Source of the DNA: Desulfuromonadales bacterium
GTDB taxonomy: Bacteria; Desulfobacterota; Desulfuromonadia; Desulfuromonadales; BM103
Assembly (NCBI GenBank): GCA_030145205.1
Contig: JAQYVZ010000018.1
Coordinates: 1-64,000 of the forward strand
Direction: 5' to 3'
DNA: 64,000 nucleotides
Positions 35,387-47,077 of this stretch are shown piece after piece. The translations under genes and the position numbers were made by a program. Position 1 is the first letter of the stretch. Each line of letters opens with the position of its first letter. Under the pieces are notes generated by a model. The model did no database searches. It worked only from the letters and a program-made list of their open reading frames with translations, and had not been told where the DNA came from.

Positions 35387-37366
35387 TCACCCTGGTGGAG
35401 CCAGCTTGACCCAGGCCGGCGTCCCATATGAAATCCCCATGCCCGGGGCAGGAAACTGCTCAACCACCTGCCCTTGGCCGCGAAAGCTCAAATTCAGCCC
35501 TTTTTCACCCATCAATTTCAAAACCTGCCGGTAGCTCATCCCGGCGAAGTCTGGCATCTGAGGTCCCCCACCTGCTGTCGCGGCAATCTTGTTCCGCATC
35601 AGCGGGGGTTGTTTTTCCGGCAACTCTGCAAAGAACTGTTCTAGAGTCGGCCCATTGTCTTCGGCCACGACGGTCTCTGTCGGCGCCACCTTGAGGTACT
35701 GCAACGCTTGTGAAGCAATCCGTGAAAAAACCGGTGCGGCAACCAGGCCGCCATAAACCACCTTCTCCGGCTCATCAATCATCACCAGCATCACCAGACG
35801 AGGATCTTCGGCCGGGACAAATCCGACAAAGGACGCCACCCGCTTGTCCGCCGAATAACTCCCGGTCACAGGATCGACCTTTTGGGCCGTACCGGTTTTA
35901 CCGGCAACCCGGTATCCGGGAACGCGCGCCTTGGTCGCTGTCCCGCCGTCGGCCGTCGTCGTTTCCATCATCGCGCTGACCCGCTTGGAAACATCGCTGG
36001 CGATCACCTTGCGGGCCACCTTGGGCTGATACGTGGTCCTGACCTGTCCCTGCTGGTCGACCACCCGTTCAACAACATAAGGTTCCATCAGGTAGCCGCC
36101 GTTCGCAATGGCGGCCGTGGCGGCGGTCAACTGCAACGGGGTCACCGACAAACCCTGCCCAAAGGAAATCGCCGCAAGATCGACCTCGAACCAGCGACTC
36201 GGCTTGTGAACCATTCCAACCTGCTCCCCCGGCAGGTCAATGCCGGTCAGAGCACCAAAACCGAATTTCCGGATGTAATCGTAAAAACTGTCTCGCTCGA
36301 GAATCTTGCCGATTTTAGCGGAACCGATATTCGAGCTGTACTTGATGATCTCCAGTGGAGTCAGTTTGCCGTGCGGCTTGTGATCGTGAATCGTTTTGCC
36401 GCCGACCCGGAACTTGCCATTTTCGCAGTCGATGCGCTGCGTCGTGTTGATCACCGCTTCATTCAACGCGGCAGCCATCAGAAAGATTTTAAAGGTAGAA
36501 CCTGGCTCAAACGCATCGCAGATGGCCCGGTTGCGCCACTGGGATGGCCTGTATTTGCCGAAAGCATTCGGGTTGTAAGTCGGCTGACTCGCCATGGCGA
36601 GAACTTTGCCGGTCGACGGTTCAAGCATCACGACCGTGCCAGCGCGTGCACCGGAGCTTTCCACGCCAGCTGCGAGTTCCCGTTCGACAATGTACTGCAG
36701 GTTCTTGTCCAGGGTCAGGAATAGGTCATCCCCGCTACTCGCCCCCTTGACTTCCGGGGCACCAGACCCGATACCGCGACCCAGAGCATCCCGCTCGGTC
36801 ACCAGAAAACCGCCGCTGCCCAACAGGGTCTGGTCATACCGAAGCTCCAGGCCTTCCAGCCCTATTGGATCGAGCCCGGTAAACCCGAGGAGGTGCGCTG
36901 CAACGCCGGAGTTCGGATAGAAACGCCGGTGCTCCTTAATTCTGTGGACCCCCTCGATATTCAAGCCGAGAGTCATCGCACTCTCCTGCGGTGACACCTG
37001 CCGTTTCAACCAGGCGAACCCCTGGTTGCCCTTCAGCTTGGCTTTGACAGCAGAAACCGGCAGGCCAAGCGCCTTTGCCAGCGGTTTGGCGGCAGCCGCC
37101 TTCTCAGTCAACTTGCGTGGCTCGGCATAAATCGAATCGACATCGATACTGACCGCCAGCTCTGCGCCGTTGCGGTCGTAGATCGTTCCTCGCTGCGGTG
37201 TCAGAGGCACAATCTTCTGGTGCTGCCTTTCGGCGCGCTCAACCCAATCGCTGCCGTGAATGACCTGGAGATCCAACGCTCGAAAACCCACCAGCACAAA
37301 GCCAAGCAGGAACAGCACCCCGACCAGGCGGATGCGAATTCGAATGCCTTTCTCCAGTTCGCTCAT
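35387..37366 (-). CDS. ftsI: Septal peptidoglycan transpeptidase FtsI (PBP3) with C-terminal PASTA domain
   Basis: A 659-residue class B penicillin-binding protein. One N-terminal helix, a dimerisation domain, then the transpeptidase with 'EPGSTFKIFL' (catalytic Ser), 'YSSNIGSAKIG' and 'GKTGTAQK'. The last 60 or so residues form one PASTA domain ('MPDFAGMSYRQVLKLMGEKGL'), absent from the E. coli enzyme but common in delta-type proteobacteria and Gram-positives. ATG 37366 shares one base with the ftsL stop (TGATG). Confidence 0.96.
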   Translation of the reverse strand: MSELEKGIRIRIRLVGVLFLLGFVLVGFRALDLQVIHGSDWVERAERQHQKIVPLTPQRGTIYDRNGAELAVSIDVDSIYAEPRKLTEKAAAAKPLAKALGLPVSAVKAKLKGNQGFAWLKRQVSPQESAMTLGLNIEGVHRIKEHRRFYPNSGVAAHLLGFTGLDPIGLEGLELRYDQTLLGSGGFLVTERDALGRGIGSGAPEVKGASSGDDLFLTLDKNLQYIVERELAAGVESSGARAGTVVMLEPSTGKVLAMASQPTYNPNAFGKYRPSQWRNRAICDAFEPGSTFKIFLMAAALNEAVINTTQRIDCENGKFRVGGKTIHDHKPHGKLTPLEIIKYSSNIGSAKIGKILERDSFYDYIRKFGFGALTGIDLPGEQVGMVHKPSRWFEVDLAAISFGQGLSVTPLQLTAATAAIANGGYLMEPYVVERVVDQQGQVRTTYQPKVARKVIASDVSKRVSAMMETTTADGGTATKARVPGYRVAGKTGTAQKVDPVTGSYSADKRVASFVGFVPAEDPRLVMLVMIDEPEKVVYGGLVAAPVFSRIASQALQYLKVAPTETVVAEDNGPTLEQFFAELPEKQPPLMRNKIAATAGGGPQMPDFAGMSYRQVLKLMGEKGLNLSFRGQGQVVEQFPAPGMGISYGTPAWVKLAPPG

Positions 37367-37683
37367 CAATCGACAGTTACAACCTGTTCCGGGACCGGCA
37401 AACGCAGTCCGAGTTCACGTCTGGCAACCCGCTCAATCCTTTTCGGGTTCTGCAAGCTGGCCGCCTCCAAGGTCAATTGCGCCACCTCATGCCGACTGGT
37501 GCGCAACGTTGCCTCAATGCGAGAGATGTCGTATTCCAGGCTGGTCACCTGAACCCGCGACCAGACAAAAAACAGGGCGACCAAAGAAAACAGGCCGATA
37601 AAGCCGAGAACCGGCAACAACTTCGGTTTGCGCAAAGCAAAGCCATTGATCTTCGGCATTGCTCTGGTAGTTACACTCGCCAT
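37366..37683 (-). CDS. ftsL: Cell division protein FtsL
   Basis: A 105-residue bitopic protein: a basic cytoplasmic start, one membrane helix ('LLPVLGFIGLFSLVALFFVWS') and a coiled coil ('LEYDISRIEATLRTSRHEVAQLTLEAASLQ'), ending in 'IERVARRELGLRLP'. It bridges FtsQ/FtsB and FtsW/FtsI. ATG 37683 has AGGGAG upstream. Sequence is poorly conserved in this family, so position between rsmH and ftsI adds weight. Confidence 0.9.
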   Translation of the reverse strand: MASVTTRAMPKINGFALRKPKLLPVLGFIGLFSLVALFFVWSRVQVTSLEYDISRIEATLRTSRHEVAQLTLEAASLQNPKRIERVARRELGLRLPVPEQVVTVD

Positions 37684-37725
37684 AGTCAACTCCCTCTAAA
37701 CCCGGTTTTCCGGGGAAACTCTTCA

Positions 37726-38670
37726 TTACAGCCGCTCCACAGCACGGAGAATTGCGCTGCGAGCCCGAGGATTACCGGCAATCTCCTCGTCTGAGGCGCG
37801 AACGCCCCGTCGGGTCAGCACCTTGACCGTTGCCTGCTTGTCACAACTGCACACCGGCAGTCGCGGTGGGCAGACACAATCGATCGCCGCATCTCTGAAC
37901 CGGTGCTTGACGATGCGATCTTCGAGAGAGTGGAAACTGATCACCACCAGCCGCCCTCCCGGTTTCAAAACATCCAGGGCTGCATCAAGACCATCCCGCA
38001 GACGATCCAGCTCCTGGTTTACGTAAATTCGTAAGGCTTGAAAAACCCGGGTGGCCGGATGAATCCGTTGCGGCACCCGCCCTTTGGGGACGACGTCGCA
38101 GATCAACTCGGCGAGCTGCAGGGTCGTCTTCAAGGGGTTCTCCTCCCGCGTCCGGACAACGGCCTTGGCAATCCGCCCCGCCCAACGCTCTTCGCCATAT
38201 TCACGAAATATCCTGCGCAGGGTCTCCACCTCACTCTCGGCCAGAACATCAGCGGCCGTCAGCGGCCCGTCCGTGTCCATCCGCATATCCAGCGGGCCAT
38301 CCTCACGGAACGAGAACCCTCGCTCGGCACTGTCCAGCTGGTGGGACGACACCCCGATATCCAGCAGGACGCCATCGACCTGGTCAATCTCGAGCGCGGC
38401 GAGGTGGGTCGTCAGGTCGGAATAGGTTCCGCGTCGCAGAATGACTCTCTGTCCGAAACCCGCCAGGGTCCTGCCAGCTGCAGCCAGCGCCTGCGGATCC
38501 TGGTCCAGGCCGACCAGACGCCCGTCCGGAGAGCTTGCCTCAAGAACCAACCGGGCGTGCCCGCCACCGCCAAGCGTGCCGTCGACATACGTGCCGCCCG
38601 CCTGAGGAGCAAGGTAGGTCATCACCTCTCCAGGCAGCACTGACACATGCGAAAAGGCTCGCTCAGCCAA
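37726..38670 (-). CDS. rsmH: 16S rRNA (cytosine-1402-N4)-methyltransferase
   Basis: A 314-residue SAM-dependent methyltransferase. 'YVDGTLGGGGHARLVLE', 'DGVLLDIGVSSHQLDSAERGFSF' and 'LVVISFHSLEDRIVKHRFR' are signatures. No ATG fits the conserved 'FSHVSVL' start; the likely start is TTG at 38670, only a few bases after the mraZ stop, so translation is probably coupled to mraZ. Confidence 0.95.
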   Translation of the reverse strand: MAERAFSHVSVLPGEVMTYLAPQAGGTYVDGTLGGGGHARLVLEASSPDGRLVGLDQDPQALAAAGRTLAGFGQRVILRRGTYSDLTTHLAALEIDQVDGVLLDIGVSSHQLDSAERGFSFREDGPLDMRMDTDGPLTAADVLAESEVETLRRIFREYGEERWAGRIAKAVVRTREENPLKTTLQLAELICDVVPKGRVPQRIHPATRVFQALRIYVNQELDRLRDGLDAALDVLKPGGRLVVISFHSLEDRIVKHRFRDAAIDCVCPPRLPVCSCDKQATVKVLTRRGVRASDEEIAGNPRARSAILRAVERL

Positions 38671-38673
38671 GGA

Positions 38674-39129
38674 TCAAAGCCCCAACTCGAAACGCTTCTG
38701 GCGCTGCTCGGCGAGACGCTTCTCCGCCTCAGCCTGCGTTTCGAGGTATTTGCTCTTGTTCCATATTTGAATTTTGCCGTCGCCGCCAACCACGACGACA
38801 TCGCGGACACCATCGGTGTCCAGCTGACAGTACTCGCGCAATGCCTGCGGCAGCTGGATACGACCCTGCTTGTCAAAAACACAATGTGTTGCAGGGGTAA
38901 CTGTGGTCAGATGAAGGTCTTCCCGGAATTGGTCATGGGGAAGCTGGGCGAATTTTACGAGGAACTTTTCCCACTGGGAGACAGGATAAGCGACAATTCC
39001 GCTACGGTCTTGAGTGACAACCAACGTGTCATCGCTGTAAGCCTCTTTGAGGACGTCGCGAAACCGAGCCGGAATGCTGGCCCGCCCCTTGGCATCGATC
39101 GAATTGTAATAGACGCCCTGAAAACTCAT
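38674..39129 (-). CDS. mraZ: Transcriptional regulator MraZ
   Basis: A 151-residue protein with two SpoVT/AbrB-like repeats ('YNSIDAKGRASIPARFRDVL', 'VFDKQGRIQLPQALREYCQLD'). MraZ forms rings and represses its own operon by binding 10-bp direct repeats near the promoter. It is the first gene of the dcw cluster. AGAGGG precedes the ATG. Possible operator half-sites lie at 39153-39169. Confidence 0.95.
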   Translation of the reverse strand: MSFQGVYYNSIDAKGRASIPARFRDVLKEAYSDDTLVVTQDRSGIVAYPVSQWEKFLVKFAQLPHDQFREDLHLTTVTPATHCVFDKQGRIQLPQALREYCQLDTDGVRDVVVVGGDGKIQIWNKSKYLETQAEAEKRLAEQRQKRFELGL

Positions 39130-39152
39130 TTGGCCCTCTTTGGGCTAAAAAT

Positions 39153-39169
39153 ACACGTTTCACCACTTT
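39153..39169 (-). promoter_or_regulatory. Possible MraZ operator
   Basis: On the minus strand AAAGTGG and AACGTGT are separated by three bases, giving a 10-base repeat period like known MraZ sites (AAAGTG[T/G]N3 repeats in mollicutes, TGGGN-N5 repeats in E. coli). Only two copies, the second imperfect. They sit at the expected transcription start of the promoter at 39177-39205. Confidence 0.4.
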
Positions 39170-39176
39170 CTGGGCA

Positions 39177-39205
39177 AATATAGCCGTGAAGAGCTGACGT
39201 GTCAA
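39177..39205 (-). promoter_or_regulatory. Strong sigma-70 promoter of the dcw cluster
   Basis: On the minus strand TTGACA (39200-39205), a 17-base spacer and TATATT (39177-39182), 48 bases before the mraZ ATG. One base from consensus in total. Confidence 0.8.
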
Positions 39206-39396
39206 GAATAATTTCATTTTTTTAAGGGGTTAGCCCATCAGGGGGATGAGATTAAATGCTCCGCAAACAGGTCATTTTAAAGCGCGATAAATATCCGCCC
39301 CGGAGCAAGGGTAACAACAGTCGCGTTTTCAACAAGATAAGAACAAAAGCATGAAGAAGCTTCTCAAAACATCTGGTGATTATATCGGAACAGGTT

Positions 39397-39418
39397 GGTC
39401 CTGAAGCGGATCAGGACC
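39397..39418. other. Hairpin across the end of the corC-like gene
   Basis: GGTCCTGA, six-base loop, TCAGGACC: a perfect eight-base stem that includes the stop codon of the corC-like gene. No T-run follows on either strand. The rest of 39206-39396 shows no gene. Confidence 0.5.
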
Positions 39419-40673
39419 CCTCGCCGGGTGGTGTGAGCAGGCACATCTCGATCTCCTCGATACGGTGATCCTCCATACTCCGCACGGTAAAGCGGGCTCC
39501 GCGAACTTCACACTGATCACCCTCCTGGGGAATTCGCTCCAGGGCATGCAGCACGAACCCCGCCAGGGTATTGACATGCTCTTCGGACAGGGCCAAGTCG
39601 AAACGACGATTGATGTCACGCAGTGGTATACTGCCATCGACCAGGAAGCGACCCTGTTCCAGCGGTCGGATCAAGGCATCTTCGTCATCGTACTCATCCT
39701 GGATCTCCCCGACGATCTCTTCGACGATATCCTCCAGAGTGACAATCCCTTCAACCCCGCCATATTCATCGACCACCACAGCCAAGTGAACCTGCTTGCG
39801 CAGAAACGCCTGCATGAGTGCCTCGACCGACTTGGCCTCCGGCACAAAATAGGGCGCTCGGGCCACCCGACGTAGGGAAAAACCTTCCGGTTGGTCGACA
39901 AAGCCGAGAATCTCCTTGATATGGATAACCCCGACAATCCGATCCAGCTCTCCCTCATAGACCGGAAAGCGGGAATGCCGAACCTCGGAGCCGATCCTGA
40001 TCAACTCATTCAACGGCGTCCCCACTTCGACACCGACCACCTCGGTCCGCGGCACCATCACGTCGCGCACCCGGATTTCGGAAAGGTCAAACACGCCATG
40101 CAGCATGCGCCGCTTGTCCTGCGCCACGACCCCGGCGGATTCACCGAACTTGATCATGGTACGAATTTCATCTTCGGAGATCAGGGGACGGGCGTCCTCG
40201 CCTTGCAGCAGCTTGGTCAACAAACCGGAAATGCGCGTCACCACCCAGTTGACCGGGGTCAACAGCCACATGGCAAAACGGATCGGATACAACACTTTGA
40301 ACGACAGCTTCTCCGGGTATCGGGCAGCGTACGTCTTGGGGCAGACTTCGGCAAAAATCAGCAGCAGTGGTGTCAAAATCAGGATGGTCAGAAATTCGCC
40401 GCGCCCACCGAACAGGTCTATAAGCAAGGTCGTCGCAAACACGGAGACGGCAATATTGACCAGATTGTTGCCGACTAGGATGGTGCTGAGCAGATGCTCC
40501 GGCTCCTCGAGCAGGCTGTCAAGTTTGCGGGCGTCCTTATGATCCTTGTCGGCAAGATACTTGACCCGCAACCGATCCATTGACATCAGGGCGGTTTCCG
40601 ACCCGGAAAAAAAGGCGGAAAATAGAAAAAGAACGCCGAGACCGATCAGGTGAAGCCATTGGTCACTGGTCAT
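39411..40673 (-). CDS. CorC/HlyC family membrane protein (DUF21-CBS-CorC)
   Basis: A 420-residue protein: a DUF21/CNNM membrane domain with three to four helices ('FLFSAFFSGSETALMSMDRLRVKYLAD'), a CBS pair ('VRDVMVPRTEVVGVEV', 'HLAVVVDEYGGVEGIVTLEDIVEEIVGEI') and a CorC_HlyC domain at the C-terminus. Related proteins are linked to Mg2+ or Co2+ efflux and once were called hemolysins. ATG 40673 matches the family start; GAGG lies rather far upstream. It is divergent from ligA. Confidence 0.9.
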   Translation of the reverse strand: MTSDQWLHLIGLGVLFLFSAFFSGSETALMSMDRLRVKYLADKDHKDARKLDSLLEEPEHLLSTILVGNNLVNIAVSVFATTLLIDLFGGRGEFLTILILTPLLLIFAEVCPKTYAARYPEKLSFKVLYPIRFAMWLLTPVNWVVTRISGLLTKLLQGEDARPLISEDEIRTMIKFGESAGVVAQDKRRMLHGVFDLSEIRVRDVMVPRTEVVGVEVGTPLNELIRIGSEVRHSRFPVYEGELDRIVGVIHIKEILGFVDQPEGFSLRRVARAPYFVPEAKSVEALMQAFLRKQVHLAVVVDEYGGVEGIVTLEDIVEEIVGEIQDEYDDEDALIRPLEQGRFLVDGSIPLRDINRRFDLALSEEHVNTLAGFVLHALERIPQEGDQCEVRGARFTVRSMEDHRIEEIEMCLLTPPGEGS

Positions 40674-40780
40674 GGACGGTGCGCTGCCTCGCAGGGTAAC
40701 GGGGAATAACAACTGCAACAAGCTGGAATGAGTGAATTCTACCTGACATGCCCACCAAAAACAATCCAGTTTTGCGTTGA

Positions 40781-43128
<2,348 letters not shown>

Positions 43129-43402
43129 AACCCTTCTTTGAAAACAGCTTACCCACCCTACCAGCAGTGCATCAACCGTAAATACTTCACGTGGCGTTAC
43201 CGACAAAAAACGGCAACGACATTCGCGAAAAACGTCTGTTTTCACGTCCCCCAAAAGACGTTAAAGCCTACCTATCTCTTCGTGAGCAAGGCCCTACAGT
43301 TTTTTTTGAAACGACAAAAACCACACAACACTATGAATTCACACTAATTAGCATACGCGCACCAAAAACACACAAGAATCGCGCGTGTTTACTAATTATA
43401 AT
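43129..43402. other. Intergenic region with two inverted repeats upstream of a sigma-54 promoter
   Basis: No gene. AACGTCT (43231-43237) pairs with AGACGTT (43256-43262) across 18 bases. AAACACAC (43366-43373) pairs with GCGTGTTT (43383-43390) with one mismatch. Their distances of roughly 180 and 50 bases from the expected transcription start make them candidates for activator (enhancer-binding protein) sites. Confidence 0.4.
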
Positions 43403-43417
43403 TGGCACACAGTTTGC
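43403..43417 (+). promoter_or_regulatory. Sigma-54 (-24/-12) promoter
   Basis: TGGCAC-N5-TTGC, with GG and GC ten bases apart, matching the RpoN consensus at every key position. It stands 59 bases before the ATG of the Cys-rich small protein. Confidence 0.8.
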
Positions 43418-43476
43418 GACGAATAGTGTGTCCACATACAACGTACACATGAACTGCAATCAAGGGAGATCAGGAA

Positions 43477-43722
43477 ATGACAGAATGTGAATTGCTGGCA
43501 ACCTGCGGTTTCTACAAAAAATACCAGGACACCCTCAGCCTGGCCTGCCGCGGCTTCATCAAGACCTATTGCCGTGGAGGTCAGATGGACGAATGTGTCC
43601 GCAAGCAGTACCGCATGGAACATGGTCAACCACCGGCAGACGACATGATGCCGTCCGGCCAGACGGTTCCGGAACAGTATCGAGGACAATCAGTTGTCGG
43701 AGGGGACACCAAGACGTCCTGA
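43477..43722 (+). CDS. Small Cys-rich protein of unknown function
   Basis: An 81-residue soluble protein. Cysteines are at residues 4, 10, 24, 32 and 40 ('MTECELLATCGFYKK', 'LACRGFIKTYCRGG', 'DECVRKQYRMEHG'). This pattern (C-x5-C, YC-x-G, C-x-R) resembles small proteins I recall from Geobacter relatives, some fused to signalling proteins; I know no proven function. It could bind a metal or iron-sulfur cluster. GGGAG lies upstream, and a consensus sigma-54 promoter drives it, so expression needs an activator. The C-terminal 30 residues look unstructured. Confidence 0.8.
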   Translation: MTECELLATCGFYKKYQDTLSLACRGFIKTYCRGGQMDECVRKQYRMEHGQPPADDMMPSGQTVPEQYRGQSVVGGDTKTS

Positions 43723-43753
43723 CAAGCGGGGAGAATGGTAGGCAGCGACATGA

Positions 43754-44611
43754 TCAATCGGCATCGTCGAGGTACTTCAGACTTTCCCGGTAGACATCGC
43801 TGCCCGGCACGCCGTACTCCTTTGCGATCATTTTGACGACATCCCGACGTGACAGGTCAGATTCTTCCAGCATCTTACGCAAGGCAACCGTCATGCTGAC
43901 TCGGGGTGCATCCTCTGACGGCGGCAGAATCAACACCAGCTCCCCCTTCACCGCACTTTGCCCGAAATGGGCCAGGGCTTCCGCCGTGCTGCCTCGGAAC
44001 ACCTCTTCATGCAGTTTGGTCAGTTCACGTACGACAACCAACTGACGGTCCGGGCCGGAGACCTCCAGCAGATCGTTGAGGGCCGCCAACAGACGATGCG
44101 GTGCTTCATAAAAGACCAAGGTCTGGTCGAGGCCGGCGCGATCCTGCAGGAGACTACGGCGTGCGACAGCCTTGGCCGGAAGAAAGCCTTCAAAGGTAAA
44201 TCGGTCGGTCGGCACCCCGGCAACACTCAAAGCACCCACCAGGGCGGACGGGCCAGGCACCGCGACGACGCAGATGCCAGCGGCATGACACGCCTGCACC
44301 AGCCGGTAGCCCGGGTCGGCAATCCCCGGCGTCCCCGCATCACTGATCAGAGCAACATCCTGCCCGGCACGGAGTTTTTCCAACAGAGGATCAACTTTCT
44401 GCCGGGCGTTATGTTCATGGTAGGAGACCAGGGGGGTTCCGATCTGATAATGGACCAACAGTTTCCTGCTATGGCGGGTATCCTCGGCGGCGACCAGGGC
44501 TACCTCCTTGAGAACCTGTACGGCCCGGAAGGTCATGTCACCGAGGTTGCCGATCGGTGTCGCGACCACATACAAACAACCACCGGCTGGCGACATCACC
44601 GCTCCGCTCAT
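43754..44611 (-). CDS. rsmI: 16S rRNA (cytidine-1402-2'-O)-methyltransferase
   Basis: A 285-residue tetrapyrrole-methylase-fold enzyme. '[25 protein letters not shown]', '[11 protein letters not shown]', '[19 protein letters not shown]' and 'FEGFLPAK' are RsmI signatures. It modifies the same nucleotide as RsmH (encoded at 37726-38670). Its ATG overlaps the nadE stop (ATGA). Confidence 0.95.
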   Translation of the reverse strand: MSGAVMSPAGGCLYVVATPIGNLGDMTFRAVQVLKEVALVAAEDTRHSRKLLVHYQIGTPLVSYHEHNARQKVDPLLEKLRAGQDVALISDAGTPGIADPGYRLVQACHAAGICVVAVPGPSALVGALSVAGVPTDRFTFEGFLPAKAVARRSLLQDRAGLDQTLVFYEAPHRLLAALNDLLEVSGPDRQLVVVRELTKLHEEVFRGSTAEALAHFGQSAVKGELVLILPPSEDAPRVSMTVALRKMLEESDLSRRDVVKMIAKEYGVPGSDVYRESLKYLDDAD

Positions 44612-46581
44612 TCCGACTCCACAGCAAACTCAGCAAGAGCCAAAGCTTCCAGCTCGGCCAGCCAGAGCGCCGCACTCGCATCACTCGGCATACGCCAGTC
44701 GCCTCGCGGTGACAGGGCGACACTGCCGACTTTGGGGCCGTCCGGCAAACAGGAACGTTTGAACTGCTGCGAGAAAAAGCGCCGATAGAAGAGTGTGAGC
44801 CAACGACAGATTTCCGCAGGGGTGTAGTCGCCGGCGAACGCCTGGCAGGCCAGAGCGAGAACCTTACGCGGCGCAAAGTGACAGCGCACGACCTGGAACA
44901 GGAAGAAATCGTGCAGCTCGTAGGGGCCGACATGATCCTCGGTCTTCTGGCTGATCTCCCCGTTGACATCGGGCGGCAAGAGTTCAGGAGAAACTGGCGT
45001 CGCACAGACATCTGCCAGAATCTCAGCCGCCCGGCCAGAGAATTCTGCTTCCGCACACCAGGCAATCAGGTAACGCACCAGCGTTTTGGGGATCGAGGCA
45101 TTTACACCATACATCGACATATGGTCGCCGTTGTAGGTACACCAGCCGAGCGCGAGCTCTGACAAATCGCCGGTGCCGATCACCAAGCCACCCTGCTGAT
45201 TCGCCAAGTCCATTAGAATCTGGGTGCGTTCCCGTGCCTGGGAGTTCTCGTAAGTAATGTCGTGACTCTGCGGATCCTGCTCGATATCGGCAAAATGTTG
45301 CCGGACAGCCGCGTCGATCGAGATGGTCTTCAGGTTGACGCCGAGTTCACGGGCCAGCTCGGATGCGTTGTTGCGCGTCCGATCGGTCGTGCCGAACCCG
45401 GGCATGGTCACAGCGAGAATCCCGTCGCGCGACAGGCCGAGCCGATCAAACGCCTTGACCGTCACCAGCAGCGCCAGAGTTGAATCGAGCCCACCGGAGA
45501 TGCCTACAACCACCTGCTTTCCACCAGTATGCGTCAGCCGCTTCATCAATCCGGTGGTCTGGATGGCGAAAATCTCATGGCAACGAGCCTGTCTCTCGTT
45601 CTCACCGGCCGGCACAAAGGGGGTTCGGGGAAGGGGTCGCATAACCGGCGCTGATGTCTCTTCACCCACAACCAGATGAAGGAGATCGTAGCTACCGTCA
45701 GGAACTGACTGGGCATAACCATTGTTGCGCAAACGTTCGTTCTGCAAACGTTCGATATCAATGTCGGCAACGGCCATACCCGTTTCGAATTGGAACCGAT
45801 CCGTTTCAGCCAACAGTTGTCCATTTTCTGCAATCAGGCAATGCCCCGAAAAAACCAGATCGGTACTCGACTCCCCAGGGCCGGCTGAAGCGTAAATATA
45901 AGCCGCCAGACAACGTGCCGACTGAGCTTCAACCAATGCTCGCCGATAGGCGCATTTCCCCAGAGTCTCCGGACTGGCCGACAGATTCAACAAAACAGTT
46001 GCGCCAGCCGCAGCCATCTGTCCACTAGGCGGACTGGCGACCCAACCATCCTCGCAGATTTCGATCCCGATGACAGCGCCGGGAAAGCCCTCTATTGCAA
46101 ACAGCAAGTCGGTGCCAAAGGGGACTTCAATCTCATTGAAGGCGACCAGCGTTTCAGTCGCATCCAGCGCACGGGAGAACCAACGCTCTTCATAAAATTC
46201 AAGAGTGTTCGGCAAAAAAGTCTTCGGGACGACACCAACAATCCGACCCCGGTTGATCACCACGGCGGCATTGAACAGGCGGCCGGCCTGGCGAACCGGG
46301 GCCCCGACCACGAGGGTCAGATCCAGGTTTTGACTAAAGCGGGCAAGCGCCTCAAGGGCGTCTTCGACCGCATCAAGCAGCAAACTTTGATAGAAGAGAT
46401 CGCCGCAACTGTAACCGGTCAGAGACAGTTCAGGGAAAACAACAATCTGGCATCCCTGATCCGCAGCTGCCTCCGCCGCGAACTGGATGCTCTGTAGATT
46501 GGCAGATACGTCGCCAACAAGACACTCGGGCGACACCGCCGCGATTCTCAGCAAGCCAAGCTTTTTGATAGATATGGGCAC
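44608..46581 (-). CDS. nadE: Glutamine-dependent NAD+ synthetase
   Basis: A 657-residue fusion: an N-terminal nitrilase-type glutaminase (Glu in '[11 protein letters not shown]', Cys in '[10 protein letters not shown]') and a C-terminal synthetase with the pyrophosphatase loop '[13 protein letters not shown]'. It makes NAD from deamido-NAD with Gln as ammonia source. I prefer the GTG at 46581: AAGGAGG lies eight bases upstream, whereas an in-frame GTG at 46608 has none. Confidence 0.95.
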   Translation of the reverse strand: MPISIKKLGLLRIAAVSPECLVGDVSANLQSIQFAAEAAADQGCQIVVFPELSLTGYSCGDLFYQSLLLDAVEDALEALARFSQNLDLTLVVGAPVRQAGRLFNAAVVINRGRIVGVVPKTFLPNTLEFYEERWFSRALDATETLVAFNEIEVPFGTDLLFAIEGFPGAVIGIEICEDGWVASPPSGQMAAAGATVLLNLSASPETLGKCAYRRALVEAQSARCLAAYIYASAGPGESSTDLVFSGHCLIAENGQLLAETDRFQFETGMAVADIDIERLQNERLRNNGYAQSVPDGSYDLLHLVVGEETSAPVMRPLPRTPFVPAGENERQARCHEIFAIQTTGLMKRLTHTGGKQVVVGISGGLDSTLALLVTVKAFDRLGLSRDGILAVTMPGFGTTDRTRNNASELARELGVNLKTISIDAAVRQHFADIEQDPQSHDITYENSQARERTQILMDLANQQGGLVIGTGDLSELALGWCTYNGDHMSMYGVNASIPKTLVRYLIAWCAEAEFSGRAAEILADVCATPVSPELLPPDVNGEISQKTEDHVGPYELHDFFLFQVVRCHFAPRKVLALACQAFAGDYTPAEICRWLTLFYRRFFSQQFKRSCLPDGPKVGSVALSPRGDWRMPSDASAALWLAELEALALAEFAVESE

Positions 46582-46871
46582 GAAAACGCCTCCTTCGGAA
46601 ATGCTCACATTCTAAGGTGCGCTCAGGGAAAAAGCAAACAGATAGGGGGAGAAAGGGCGTTCTGACCGGAGCGGAGCCAGCCACCTCCAGGCTCGGGAAC
46701 AATTCTCTCGCAATATTGCAAAAACAGATGCCGCAACACCTTGCAAAAACACAACACACTGTTCTCCATAACCAATAAGGCGATAAGTAGCTGTTTTACA
46801 AAAGAAAATGCCAGTACTTTAAATGTTAAAGTAAATCATATTTGAGAGAAGGCCGGCGACAGCAAACCAGA

Positions 46872-46891
46872 GTTTTGCCTAATTGCAAAAC
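46872..46891. promoter_or_regulatory. Palindromic activator site candidate
   Basis: GTTTTGC-N6-GCAAAAC, perfect seven-base arms. Its centre lies about 130 bases before the expected sigma-54 transcription start, the usual place for an enhancer-binding protein. The half-site GCAAAA recurs in the two upstream TTGCAAAAACA copies. Confidence 0.5.
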
Positions 46892-46986
46892 CACCCAAAA
46901 TAAGCAGAATCTAATCCGCCATGTATATTCAGCATAACTCATTGCTTTTACAATGTTTTCATAAAATCTAAACCAGAAACAAACAG

Positions 46987-47001
46987 TGGTATAGAAATTG
47001 C
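46987..47001 (+). promoter_or_regulatory. Sigma-54 promoter candidate
   Basis: TGGTAT-N5-TTGC then T. GG and GC are ten bases apart, and the -12 part is consensus; the -24 part deviates (TGGTAT for TGGCAC). 76 bases before the hydrolase ATG. Confidence 0.6.
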
Positions 47002-47077
47002 TCTAACAAATCTGCAATCAAAATATAACAGCTACAAACACAATACAACCGCTCACGAAAACAGAAAGGATGTCACC

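Larger units (their letters stand above)
46582..47077. other. Long AT-rich control region before the alpha/beta hydrolase gene
   Basis: No gene in about 500 bases. It holds two copies of TTGCAAAAACA (46716-46726, 46741-46751), a perfect spaced palindrome at 46872-46891 and a sigma-54 promoter at 46987-47001. Confidence 0.5.

Noticed and set aside
46582-47077. Possible cyclic di-GMP riboswitch in the long leader
   Set aside because: None of the conserved GEMM segments were found here or in the 47987-48350 and 43129-43402 gaps.
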